Positions 1 to 11,858 of a stretch of DNA of 64,000 nucleotides are shown piece by piece (position 1 is the stretch's first letter; every line of letters begins with the position of its first letter). The translations under genes were made by a program, and so were the position numbers. The DNA comes from Gemmatimonadota bacterium. Its GTDB lineage: Bacteria > Gemmatimonadota > Gemmatimonadetes > Gemmatimonadales > Gemmatimonadaceae. Location: contig JADJRJ010000030.1 in assembly GCA_016712265.1 (NCBI GenBank), positions 124,001 through 188,000 of the forward strand. Direction: 5' to 3'. Under the pieces are notes generated by a model. That model was not told where the DNA came from. It saw nothing but the letters and a program-made list of their open reading frames with translations, and made no database searches.

Positions 1-1166
1 GATCGCTCGAGGTCGTCGAGAGTGGCGAATGGCGCGGCAATAATGCGACTCGCGGTAGACAGGGCGTCGAGCTCGACGGACCCGAGCACATCACGCGCCT
101 CGCGAGACTCAGCGAAGAATGCCGAGAGTTCGTGGGCGCCGTACGACGCAGCGAGTGTCTCTAGTTCACGGGTCGTGGCGTTCAGCTCGCGTCGCACCCG
201 CGCAGCCGCGACGGGATCCTGTGCGGCGCGTCCGTCTCCCACGAGACGCTCGAGGTGCTCCGCGCGAGTGGCGAGGTCCTGATGTAGTCGCGCTTCGGCA
301 GAGAGCGGGGGCTCCGCGCCGCGCGAGACGAGGTGCGGCCCGGCGTCTGCATGGAAGAGCTGGTCGATGCGAACGACGGGGGGCGTGGACGAGGTCGGCT
401 GGTCCAACGCCGCGAGAGCCGCGGCCAGGGCCCCGGCCTCATCGTGAGGCACTTTGTGCGCGCCGGATCCGCGAAGTTCGTCCGCAGTGACCCGAAAGAG
501 CGCGGCCGCAGTCCGGAATACGCTTGCCTCGCCGGAGGTCAGGGGAGCGTCCGGGAGTAGGCGTCGCGCGACCCGCTCAACCGACTCCGCCGCGTCAGCC
601 AGCGGGGGGTAATTCCCGATCCCCGCCACGCCTCGCAGGGTACGGGATCGGCTGACGGCGTCGTCCAGCGCGCGCCGATTCGTCGAGTCGGCGACAAAGG
701 CCGTGAGTTCCGCGGCGATCGCGGCCGCTTGCAGGGCCACGAACACGGGAACCGTTGCTTCGTGGCTCGGCGTTGGGCGGGCTGGTGTGGTGGCCGGAGC
801 GGTGCGCCGGAGTTCCGCCAGCCGGGACTCGGCGAGCCCCTGTTCGCGTGGTCCCCACACGCGCACGGCACGCACGAGGAGGCGGAGGTCAACCACTGTG
901 CGGCGGAGGAGGCTCGCGGCGTCGGGTCCCCAGGGGGTGCTTCCCTCGGCGATTCCACCGACCAGCGACTCGACCTCCCTCGCAATGGCGGCGATGGGAT
1001 CGGCCTTGGCCATCGCCGAGCTGCCGCGCAGGGCGCGCGCCGTGGCGAGCAGGGCATTGGTGTCGGGGCCGCGCCCCTCAGGGACAGTCGCGAGCTGGTC
1101 GAGTGCGTCGAGATACTCGGCGGCTTCGACGAGGTAGTACTCGAGGAACTCGGGCGAACCGTTCAT
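1..1166 (-). CDS. Hpt-repeat protein, CheA/PilL-like N-terminal part (partial)
   Basis: This reading frame opens at ATG 1166 and stays open to the window edge (about 388 codons), so the C-terminus is missing. Three helical repeats resembling histidine phosphotransfer (Hpt) modules can be seen: residues about 5-70 (FLEYYLVEAAEYLDAL, then ARALRGSSAM), about 155-215 (SRTLRGVAGIG) and a weaker one near 320-380. This layout is known from CheA/ChpA/PilL-type kinases of twitching or chemosensory systems. In a working Hpt module the motif is HxLKG. Here the histidine position holds Arg (ARALRG, SRTLRG), so the visible repeats could not accept phosphate; active modules or a kinase core may lie beyond the edge. 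The gene starts 58 nt after pdxJ on the same strand and may share its transcript. The family call is inferred from repeat shape. Confidence 0.6.
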   Translation of the reverse strand, partial: MNGSPEFLEYYLVEAAEYLDALDQLATVPEGRGPDTNALLATARALRGSSAMAKADPIAAIAREVESLVGGIAEGSTPWGPDAASLLRRTVVDLRLLVRAVRVWGPREQGLAESRLAELRRTAPATTPARPTPSHEATVPVFVALQAAAIAAELTAFVADSTNRRALDDAVSRSRTLRGVAGIGNYPPLADAAESVERVARRLLPDAPLTSGEASVFRTAAALFRVTADELRGSGAHKVPHDEAGALAAALAALDQPTSSTPPVVRIDQLFHADAGPHLVSRGAEPPLSAEARLHQDLATRAEHLERLVGDGRAAQDPVAAARVRRELNATTRELETLAASYGAHELSAFFAESREARDVLGSVELDALSTASRIIAAPFATLDDLER

Positions 1167-1224
1167 GGGGAGCGACGGGGTCAAAAAGCCGGGCGTCAAG
1201 TTAGGCACGAGGCTCCGGGACTCG

Positions 1225-1959
1225 CTAGGTAGACGCTCGAGCGGCGTCCATCGCCACACGCATCTCCCGGACCGCCGCGGCGATGCCGATGAAGACCGCG
1301 CGGCCCACGATGGCGTGGCCGATGTTCAGTTCCTCGACCTCGGGGATCGCGGCGACGGGGCCCACGTTGGCGACGGTAAGGCCGTGGCCGGCATGCACGT
1401 GGAGCCCGAGCGCGGACCCGAGCGCCGCCGCCGTTCGCAGGGCGCCGATAGGCATTTTGTCGGTTGGGTGGTGCGCATAGGTCCCCGTGTGCAGCTCCAA
1501 TGCGGTCGCACCGACGTCGCGTGAGGTGCGCACCATGCGTTCGTCGGGGTCGACGAAGAGGGACACCAGGATGCCGGCCGATTGCAGTCTCGCGATCGTC
1601 GCCGTCAGCCCGACAGGGTCCCGGGTGACATCGAGACCACCCTCGGTTGTGACCTCTTCGCGACGCTCGGGCACCAGGGTGACCTGGTACGGTCGGACCC
1701 GGAGGGCGATCTCGACCATCTCGGGTGTGTTGGCCATCTCGAGGTTGAGGACCGTGCTGACGGTGCGCGCGAGCCGGTCGATGTCCTGGTCGATGATGTG
1801 GCGGCGGTCTTCACGGAGGTGCGCCGTGATGCCATCGGCGCCGGCCGCTTCGCAGGCCACCGCGGCCGCCACGGGATCGGGCTCGGCCGCCCGTCGCGCC
1901 TGACGAATGGTCGCGACGTGGTCGACGTTGATGTACAAACGCTGGTGGATGGTCGTCAT
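1225..1959 (-). CDS. pdxJ: Pyridoxine 5'-phosphate synthase
   Basis: PdxJ condenses 1-deoxy-D-xylulose 5-phosphate with 3-amino-1-hydroxyacetone 1-phosphate to give pyridoxine 5'-phosphate, the ring-forming step of DXP-dependent vitamin B6 synthesis in the cytoplasm. The 244-residue product matches the family length. It shows the N-terminal [13 protein letters not shown] segment, the [16 protein letters not shown] phosphate/substrate region and the C-terminal [11 protein letters not shown] and [12 protein letters not shown] barrel strands typical of PdxJ. Start ATG 1959 fits the usual N-terminus. The Hpt-repeat gene follows on the same strand after 58 nt. The identification is firm. Confidence 0.95.
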   Translation of the reverse strand: MTTIHQRLYINVDHVATIRQARRAAEPDPVAAAVACEAAGADGITAHLREDRRHIIDQDIDRLARTVSTVLNLEMANTPEMVEIALRVRPYQVTLVPERREEVTTEGGLDVTRDPVGLTATIARLQSAGILVSLFVDPDERMVRTSRDVGATALELHTGTYAHHPTDKMPIGALRTAAALGSALGLHVHAGHGLTVANVGPVAAIPEVEELNIGHAIVGRAVFIGIAAAVREMRVAMDAARAST

Positions 1960-2058
1960 GGGAGCAGAGACGGGAACGACAGGTGACGCAGTCGGGCACG
2001 TTGCCCGACCCCCCAGCTCCCGTTAGGTTCGCATCCAACCCTTGGCGGGAGCTCCTGC

Positions 2059-2490
2059 GTGAAGAAACTAGCCATCCTCGCGCTGATCGTGGCCGGGTGC
2101 AGCAGAAACCCCGGTCCGGGGTCCCAGCTCACTGGGGCGGCGGCCCCCCGGCTGGCCGCCGAGCAGTTCATGAAGGCGGTGGCCGCCCAGGACCTCCAGG
2201 CGATGTCGGTGGTATGGGGCACCGAGAAGGGCGCCGCCCGCGACCAACTCGACCGTTCCGAACTGGACCGACGACTGATCATGATCCAGTCGTGTTATGC
2301 CCATGATCGGTACACGATCGGAGAGGAGACTCCGGGCCCCAACGGGCACCGCTTCATCAAGGTGGCGGTTTCGCGCGGCCGCAACTCGCGCACGCCCAAC
2401 TTCGAGATGGTCAAGGGGCCGTCGGATCGCTGGTATGTGCAGGACGCCGACTTCGACGCCATGCAGGGGATGTGTCGGACGGCCCAATAG
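2059..2490 (+). CDS. Small predicted lipoprotein of unknown function
   Basis: The 143-residue protein has a short lipoprotein signal (MKKLAILALIVAGC) with a lipobox ending at Cys14, so it is probably membrane-anchored after signal peptidase II cleavage. The mature part begins with a Gly/Pro linker, then a compact domain (AAEQFMKAVAAQDLQAMSVV) that resembles the opening helix of NTF2-like or DUF4878-like folds; that similarity is only suggestive. The start is GTG 2059, preceded by GGCGGGAG about 10 nt upstream. It lies between divergent pdxJ and convergent methylmalonyl-CoA epimerase. No specific function is claimed. Confidence 0.75.
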   Translation: MKKLAILALIVAGCSRNPGPGSQLTGAAAPRLAAEQFMKAVAAQDLQAMSVVWGTEKGAARDQLDRSELDRRLIMIQSCYAHDRYTIGEETPGPNGHRFIKVAVSRGRNSRTPNFEMVKGPSDRWYVQDADFDAMQGMCRTAQ

Positions 2491-2513
2491 GGAACCGAAG
2501 CCGACCGTCCTGA

Positions 2514-2924
2514 TTAGTACTCCGACAGTTCGACGAGGACCCCGCCGGTGGATGCAGGATGGAGGAAGGCAATGCGTTTTTTCTCCGCGCCCAGTCGAGG
2601 AACCTCGTCGATGAGGCGGATCCCTGCGGACCGGCAGCGGTCGAGGGCCCCGTCGAGGTCGTCGACCGCAAAACAGACGTGGTGGATTCCCGGGCCACGC
2701 TTGGCGATGAACTTGCCAATGGGGGAACTCGGGTCGGAAGACTCCAGGAGCTCGACGAGGGAGTCTCCAGCCGCGACGCCGGCGATCTGGGCGCCGTCGG
2801 CATCGTCCAGGGGGACTTCTGGCATGCCGAGGACGTCTCGGTAGAGGGGGAGGAGCCCTTCGATCGAGCTGACGGCCAGGCCGATGTGGGCGATTCGGGT
2901 GCCGCGTGGTGTGGACTTGGGCAT
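2514..2924 (-). CDS. mce: Methylmalonyl-CoA epimerase
   Basis: This enzyme interconverts (R)- and (S)-methylmalonyl-CoA, linking propionyl-CoA carboxylation to methylmalonyl-CoA mutase and succinyl-CoA. The 136-residue length is right for the family, a member of the vicinal-oxygen-chelate fold. The two beta-alpha-beta-beta-beta halves are visible: IAHIGLAVSSIEGLLPLYRDVLG near residue 11 and IHHVCFAVDDLDGAL near residue 79. Metal ligands expected in the family are present as His in IAHIG, His in IHHVCF and Glu in VLVELSE near the C-terminus. It is a single gene convergent with the upstream lipoprotein and divergent from thioredoxin. VOC enzymes are hard to split by eye, but the C-terminal VLVELSEY is characteristic. 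Confidence 0.88.
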   Translation of the reverse strand: MPKSTPRGTRIAHIGLAVSSIEGLLPLYRDVLGMPEVPLDDADGAQIAGVAAGDSLVELLESSDPSSPIGKFIAKRGPGIHHVCFAVDDLDGALDRCRSAGIRLIDEVPRLGAEKKRIAFLHPASTGGVLVELSEY

Positions 2925-2994
2925 GGGTGACTACAATTGAAGACGGTTGGAATCTTATCAGTCGCCACGCGCGCGACGGGAGGAGCACCAGGCG

Positions 2995-3330
2995 ATGGGC
3001 AACACGATGGCAGTGACGGACGCGACCTTCGAGTCGGAGATCGAGAAACACGAAGGGCTCGCCGTGGTCGACTTCTGGGCGGAATGGTGCGGGCCGTGCC
3101 GGATGGTCGGTCCGATCATTGACCAACTGGCGGGCGACTACGCCGGTCGGGCGAAGGTGGCCAAGCTTGACGTGGATTCGAGTGCGGGAACGGCCCGGCG
3201 GTTTGATGTCCGGTCGATCCCGACGATCCTGTTCTTCAAGGACGGGAAGCTGGTGGATCGCGTGGTCGGGTTCACGCAGAAGCCGGCGCTCGAGGCGAAG
3301 TTCAAGCAGCACATGACGGCCGCTGCCTAG
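2995..3330 (+). CDS. trxA: Thioredoxin
   Basis: This is a cytoplasmic disulfide reductant of about 111 residues. The active site WCGPC lies at residues 31-35 in VVDFWAEWCGPC, followed by the cis-proline segment RSIPTILFFKDGK and the terminal helix. The start is ATG 2995, chosen because GGGAGGAG sits 9 nt upstream; a longer frame opening at 2947 and an internal ATG at 3007 are less likely. A hairpin at 3361-3386 follows the gene and probably ends its transcript. Its position next to the divergent epimerase suggests a promoter in 2925-2994. Confidence 0.93.
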   Translation: MGNTMAVTDATFESEIEKHEGLAVVDFWAEWCGPCRMVGPIIDQLAGDYAGRAKVAKLDVDSSAGTARRFDVRSIPTILFFKDGKLVDRVVGFTQKPALEAKFKQHMTAAA

Positions 3331-3360
3331 CGACAGCGCGGGGAACTTCGCAGCTTGTGA

Positions 3361-3390
3361 CAGGGGACCCGAGTACGGGTCCCCTGCTTT
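3361..3390 (+). terminator. Hairpin terminator after trxA
   Basis: A perfect 10-bp stem CAGGGGACCC / GGGTCCCCTG with a 6-nt loop is followed by CTTTGCGTT. It sits 30 nt after the trxA stop. The T-run is short, so termination may be imperfect. Its presence argues that rsmI starts downstream of it. Confidence 0.65.
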
Positions 3391-3410
3391 GCGTTCAGCC
3401 CCGGACTCCC

Positions 3411-4289
3411 GTGCGTCCAGACGCCTCCCCCAGTGACGAACTCGACCCGCAGCCGGTGCCCGCGGGTGAGTTGCGCGTCGTGTCCACGCCCATCGGGAAC
3501 CTCGGCGACCTGAGTCCGCGCGCCGTCGAGGCACTGCGCACCGCGGACCTTGTGCTGTGCGAGGACACACGGCACTCCCGGCCGTTGCTGCGTCACTTCG
3601 AGGTCCATGCACCGGTGGAGGCGCTCCACGAGCATAACGAGGCCTCGATGGTGGCCCGCGTCGTATCCCGCCTGCGTGAAGGGGCCGTGGTCGCATTGAT
3701 ATCGGATGCGGGCACCCCCCTCGTGTCTGATCCCGGGGCACGGTTGGTGGAGGCCGCGATCGCCGCGGCCGTGCGCGTGACGCCGATCCCCGGGCCGGCG
3801 GCGCTGCTTGCCGCGCTCGTTGGTGCCGGGCTGGGCGGCGGTCCCTTCACCTTCCTGGGATTCCTGGAGCGGAAGGGGAAGGAGCGCCAGCGGCAGCTCG
3901 CGTACATCAGCGTACATCCGTACCAGAGCGTAGTTTACGAGTCACCACAGCGGTTGGGCGCGACTCTGTCGGAGCTGGTGGAGACGGGGTGTGGCGAGCG
4001 GCGGGCCGCGGTGGCGCGCGAACTGACGAAGCACTTCGAGGAATTCCGGCGAGGAACGGTGTCCGAGCTGGCCGAGTACTATCGAGATGCGACGGTTCGC
4101 GGTGAGGTCGTGCTGGTCGTGGAAGGGGCGGCACCCGAGGTCCCGGCGGTTGATCCGGCGGCGGTGCGGGAGCGGATGCGCGAGTGGCGAGCGGCGGGCG
4201 CCAGCGCGCGCGAGGTAGCGAGCAAGCTGGTTGAAGAGTGTGGCAAGACACGCAACGAGGCGTATCGCCTCTCGCTCGAGGAGCCATGA
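3411..4289 (+). CDS. rsmI: 16S rRNA (cytidine1402-2'-O)-methyltransferase
   Basis: RsmI methylates the 2'-hydroxyl of C1402 in 16S rRNA using S-adenosylmethionine. Hallmarks visible are VVSTPIGNLGDLSPRA, LCEDTRHSRPLL, ALISDAGTPLVSDPG, the IPGPAALLAAL loop and YESPQRL, covering the tetrapyrrole-methylase fold, then a small C-terminal region. The frame is open from GTG 3357, but that start lies inside the trxA terminator hairpin. GTG 3411 or GTG 3456, just before LRVVSTPIGNL, are better starts, and 3411 is chosen tentatively. The stop TGA overlaps the ATG of the DUF4159 gene by 4 nt (ATGA), so the genes are translationally coupled. Confidence 0.92.
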   Translation: MRPDASPSDELDPQPVPAGELRVVSTPIGNLGDLSPRAVEALRTADLVLCEDTRHSRPLLRHFEVHAPVEALHEHNEASMVARVVSRLREGAVVALISDAGTPLVSDPGARLVEAAIAAAVRVTPIPGPAALLAALVGAGLGGGPFTFLGFLERKGKERQRQLAYISVHPYQSVVYESPQRLGATLSELVETGCGERRAAVARELTKHFEEFRRGTVSELAEYYRDATVRGEVVLVVEGAAPEVPAVDPAAVRERMREWRAAGASAREVASKLVEECGKTRNEAYRLSLEEP

Positions 4290-4965
4290 CCTTTCGCGGG
4301 ACCTGGATGGCAGCGGCACTGGCCGCGTTGACGGTGGCTGCATCGTCGCCCCATGCGACGTTGCCACGCCTGGGTGTGGCGCGGTTGCAGTACGATGGTG
4401 GGGGCGACTGGTATGCGAATCCGAGCAGCCTGCCCAACCTCATGAAGGCGATCAACGAGCGCACGACGCTGCGTGCCGAGCCGAGCGAGGGACGGGTCAC
4501 CCTCTCGGACGAACGGCTCAACGACTACGCCTTCCTGCACGCCACGGGGCATGGGGTCGTGAAGTTCTCCGACACCGAGATTGTGAAGTTGCGCGAATGG
4601 CTGTTGCGCGGCGGGTTCCTGCACGTCGACGACAACTATGGCCTCGACGAGACGTTCCGGCTCGAAATGGCCCGGCTTTTTCCGGACCGTCCGCTGGTGG
4701 ACGTCCCGTTGTCTCACCCGATCTACCACGTGGTCTACGACTTCCCGAAGGGGGTGCCGAAGATCCATGAGCACGATAACAAGCCGGCGCGCGGATACGG
4801 GATCTTCATCGGGGACCGGCTGGCGCTGTACTACACACACGAAGCAGATCTTGGCAACGGATGGGAGGACCCCGGGACGTACAACGACCCGGCGGAATTG
4901 CACGAAACCGCCCTGCGCATGGGCGTGAACCTGTTTGTCTACGCCGTGACGAGCCGCCCTGTCCC

Positions 4966-4969
<4 letters not shown>
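4286..4969 (+). CDS. DUF4159 family secreted protein
   Basis: The 227-residue protein opens with a probable signal peptide (MTFRGTWMAAALAALTVAAS) and then a single DUF4159 domain: LGVARLQYDGGGDWYANP, FLHATGHGVVKFSDTEI, LREWLLRGGFLHVDDNYG and FPDRPLVDVPLSHPIYH. DUF4159 has a glutamine-amidotransferase-like fold and is usually found with DUF4175, DUF58, VWA and MoxR genes in the Bat/CoxE-type aerotolerance-like operons; its biochemical role is unknown. It overlaps rsmI by 4 nt upstream and the DUF4175 gene by 4 nt downstream (ATGA in both cases). The context implies an envelope role shared with the next three genes. Confidence 0.85.
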
Positions 4970-8433
<3,464 letters not shown>

Positions 8434-8437
<4 letters not shown>

Positions 8438-10305
8438 CGCGAGGGCGGGAGACGGCTGACGGGGGGTCTCTGACGGCAGACGGCAGACGGCAGACGGCTG
8501 ACGGCAGGTGCCTGAAGTTGGATGGCAGACGGCAGACGGCAGACGGCACGCGCGCGCTGGGGCGCGCGCTGCTGGTGCTGGCCTTGCTGGTCACCAGCGC
8601 GGCACGGATGCTGGCGCAGGCGACTTCGGTTGAAGTGGCGCTCACGCGCGCGCTCGACCTGGAGGGCGACAACAAGTGCCGGGAGGCGATCCCGCTGTAT
8701 CGGCAGGCGCTCGCGAGTGAGGATCCCGTGGGGGCGGTGCTCGGACTCGAGCGGTGTTATGCGATGGTGGGGCGGCCGGACTCGCTGGTGCCGGTGCTGG
8801 ACTCGTTGCTGCTTCGCAAGCCGTCCGATCCCACCCTGCGGACCGTCCAACTGCGAACGTTGAGCACCATTCGGCGGGATGACGACCTGCGGATTGCCTT
8901 TGGGCAATGGACGAGCCTGAGCCCGAAGGATGCGACGCCCTACCGCATGTACGCGCAGGTGTTGCTGGAGATCGGACGTGCGCGCGCGGCGGACAGCGTC
9001 CTGCAGGAGGCAGCCGCGGCGCTGGGATCGCGCAAGGAGCTGGCGAGTGAGTATGCCCAGATGCAGTCGGCGCTTGGGTTGTGGGTACCGGCAGCACACA
9101 GCTGGCGCGAGGCGGCCGAGTCCCAGTCGTACCTGGAGCAGGCGGCCGTGTTTTCCCTGATGCCCGTGCCGGCGGCCCTGCGGGATTCGGTGCGCGAGGT
9201 GTTTCGTGGGGAGCCGACCACCCTGGGGGCGCGGCGCGTCTTGTCGGGGCTGGAGCTGAAGTGGCATGCGCCCCGGACGGCGTGGGAGGTGCTCGCCGAG
9301 CTGGCGCCGACCGATTCCGTGGTGGGTGCCTGGCTCGAATTCGCGCGCGACGCCGAGGCGAACGAGGCGTGGCTGACCGCGCGCGATGCGTTCGGTCGCG
9401 TGTCCGCCGAACGCCCGAAGGATCGGGCGGTGGCGATTCGCGCGGCGACCATGGCGCTCAATGGCGGCGATCCGGCGTCGGCGCTGGGGATGCTGGACCG
9501 GGTGACGGCCGCCGGGGATTCGGGGATGGCGGCCACGGTCACGCTGCTGCGGGTGCGCTCGTTAGGTGCGCTTGGGCGGGCACGGGACGCCGAGCGCGAA
9601 CTCAAGGCGCGCGACGGCCTCCTGGATGTCGAGGCACGGAAGGGCGCCCAACGGGCTCTCGCGTGGGCCTGGATTCGCGGCGGTGACCTGGAGAAGGCGC
9701 GCGCGGCGCTGGAGGCCGGCGGCCCCAACACCGAGGAAGGGGAACGCGTCGCGGCCTGGCTGGCGCTGTATGCCGGATCATTTGCCGAGGCTCGCCGCGG
9801 GCTGCGACGCACGGATGAACCAAACAACGACGTGGTGACGGCGATGGCGTTCCTCTCGCGGACGCGGGTGGAGCAGTCCCCGGCGGCGGGGGCGGCGTTC
9901 TTGACCTTGGCACGCGGGGACACGGCTGCAGCGGCCCGCGCGTTCGAGGTGGTGGGGAATGAGGTGAAAGACGCTGCTCCGTTCCTTTTTGGGCTTGCGG
10001 CGCGCCTGTATGCCACGCGTGCCGTGGGAGACACGGCGCACGCGATCCTGCTTTGGACGTCCCTGGTGGAGTCCCACGCGGATGCCCCGGAGGCCGCTGA
10101 AGCAGAGCTGGCGTGGGCGCGTGTATTGCGCCAGCGTTCGGATGCGGCGGGGGCCCTGGCGCACCTCGAGCACCTGATCCTGACCTGGCCGCAGAGTGCA
10201 CTCGTTCCGCAGGCACGCAGGGAGATGGACGAGGTGCGCGGGATGGTGCCGCGTGGTGCGGAGCGGGGAAGAGACGAAGCAGGGGTACCAAGACTTGATG
10301 GCTAA
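8434..10305 (+). CDS. Secreted tetratricopeptide-repeat protein
   Basis: The protein is built of TPR-like helical pairs (for example EAIPLYRQALASEDPVGAVLGLERCY and DAAGALAHLEHLILTWPQSALV) over about 590 residues and carries a signal peptide RALLVLALLVTSAARMLAQA. GTG 8434 overlaps the DUF4175 stop (GTGA), but starting there would translate a DNA repeat (GGCAGAC units) as the N-terminus. TTG 8518, directly before the signal peptide, is a credible alternative. TPR proteins commonly accompany DUF4159/DUF4175 genes as scaffold partners. The end of the gene overlaps the next start at 10298. Confidence 0.75.
8470..8550. repeat. Short tandem GGCAGAC/GACGGCA repeats
   Basis: Two clusters of a 7-nt unit (GACGGCA, with variants GACGGCT) lie at about 8473-8507 and 8523-8547, between the DUF4175 stop and the signal peptide of the TPR gene. 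The same unit recurs at 11637-11662 and, inverted and degenerate, at 18307-18331. Confidence 0.8.
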
Positions 10306-11599
10306 CCGGCGAACTGAGATGACTTTGCGTTTGCGATACGTGTTGGTCTTGGCGATGGGTGCGATCGGGTCCATCGCGGCGAGATCGGTGAGCGCGCAGC
10401 AACAGCTGCTCGTCCCCATGGACGACCGCCAGGGGAATGCGCTGAAGGCGTACGGCCTGGTGTTCAACGCCCTGCGCGACGGGAACAAGGCAGAGTGGTT
10501 GCTGAACTATCGCGGGGGGTCGTTCCTCCTGCCCGACGTCTCGGATGTCCGAAAGCGGGCGACGCTCGACGGGATCACCTTCGAGCCGATCTCCGCCCCT
10601 GACGTGGGGGCGCTCCGCACCGAGATCGCCTCGGCCAACATGGATGTCGTGTCGTTGGAGCGGGCCCCGAAGATCGCGATCTACAAGCCGCTCAAGTCGC
10701 CGCCGTGGGATGACGCGGTGTCGCTGGCGCTCAAGTATGCGGGGATCGACTTCACGTCCGTGTATGACGAGGAGGTCATGAACGGGGACCTGACCAAGGT
10801 CGACTGGCTGCACCTGCACCACGAGGATTTCACGGGGCAGCTGAACAAGCTGTACCTGGGCTTCCGGGACACGCCGTGGTTCATCGAGCAGCGGGACGCG
10901 CAGCTGGCCACGGCGCGGAAGCTGGGAATGCCGAACATCCCGGCGCTGAAGAAGCAGGTGGCGGAACGCATGCGGCAGTTTGTCGAGAACGGGGGGTTCC
11001 TGTTTGCGATGTGCGGTGCGACCGAGACGCTGGCGCTGGCGATTGCCGCGCACCAGACGGACATCGCCGGGAGTTTTGCGGATAACACGCCGGTCGACGA
11101 GGCGGCGGACCAGAAGCTGGATTGGGATCGCTCGTTCGGCTTCCGCGGGGTGCACCTGGAGCCGTCGCCGTTTGTGAACTCGATGAGTGACATTGATGGG
11201 CACCAGGTGAACGTGCCCGGCCGCCGCCAGCCGTTGGGGCAATTCAGCCTGTTCAGTTTCTCGGCGAAGTTCGACCCCGTGGCGACGATGCTGGTCCAGA
11301 ACTCCCGCAACGTGATCCCCGATTTTTACGGGGTGACGACGTCGTTCACGCGGTCGACGATCAAGCAGGGGGTCACGATCCTCGCGCAGGAAGAGGGGGC
11401 TCCGTGGGCGAAGTACTTGCATGGGGACTACGGCAAGGGGTCGTTCACCTTCCTTGGCGGGCATGACCCGGAGGATCCCCAGCACAACATTGGCGCCGCC
11501 CCGACGGACCTGGCGTTGCATCCCAACTCGCCGGGGTACCGGCTGATCCTCAACAACGTGCTCTTTCCGGCGGCGAAGAAGAAGCCGTTGAAGACGTAG
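10298..11599 (+). CDS. Secreted amidotransferase-like protein (sometimes labelled asparagine synthetase B)
   Basis: The 433-residue protein has a signal peptide (residues about 8-31, ending SVSAQ) and a well-conserved start of the mature chain, LVPMDDRQGNALKAYGLVF then EWLLNYRGGSFLLPD. Proteins with this opening are, as I recall, called 'asparagine synthetase B' in Bacteroidota-type genomes, but no AsnB synthetase domain is visible. FVENGGFLFAMCGATETLAL (residues about 228-247) resembles a class-I amidotransferase nucleophile loop with Cys in AMCGA. ATG 10298 overlaps the TPR gene by 8 nt; ATG 10319 also fits the signal peptide. It is the last gene of the rsmI-DUF4159-DUF4175-TPR run. The true reaction is unknown. 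Confidence 0.7.
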   Translation: MANRRTEMTLRLRYVLVLAMGAIGSIAARSVSAQQQLLVPMDDRQGNALKAYGLVFNALRDGNKAEWLLNYRGGSFLLPDVSDVRKRATLDGITFEPISAPDVGALRTEIASANMDVVSLERAPKIAIYKPLKSPPWDDAVSLALKYAGIDFTSVYDEEVMNGDLTKVDWLHLHHEDFTGQLNKLYLGFRDTPWFIEQRDAQLATARKLGMPNIPALKKQVAERMRQFVENGGFLFAMCGATETLALAIAAHQTDIAGSFADNTPVDEAADQKLDWDRSFGFRGVHLEPSPFVNSMSDIDGHQVNVPGRRQPLGQFSLFSFSAKFDPVATMLVQNSRNVIPDFYGVTTSFTRSTIKQGVTILAQEEGAPWAKYLHGDYGKGSFTFLGGHDPEDPQHNIGAAPTDLALHPNSPGYRLILNNVLFPAAKKKPLKT

Positions 11600-11633
11600 G
11601 GGCGGGGCGAGGGTCGAAACGGCTGGCGAGGAT

Positions 11634-11720
11634 TGAGACGGCGGACGGCAGACGGCAGTCGGCAGAAGTCCGAATCGCCTGACGTATGCGATAGTCGCAG
11701 GTGAGAGTCCGCCGTCCGGC
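11634..11720. repeat. GGCAGAC repeat with an inverted partner in the intergenic region
   Basis: GACGGCGGACGGCAGACGGCAG (in short units) lies at about 11637-11660. An inverted copy, GTCCGCCGTC, lies at 11708-11717, complementary to GACGGCGGAC at 11637-11646. They could form a stem after the amidotransferase-like gene. The rest of 11600-11858 contains no gene and probably holds the promoter of the helicase gene. Confidence 0.6.
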
Positions 11721-11858
11721 CGCCGATGCGCCCTCGCGCCGCGGCGGGCGCCGGATCCCTCCATCCCATCGACATCCTGCGCGTTGCGCGAAAATGCGCT
11801 TGCGCGATTGAGCGGCGTAGCTAGGCTGCGACGAGCCGTCTGTCGCCCCTGAGACCCC

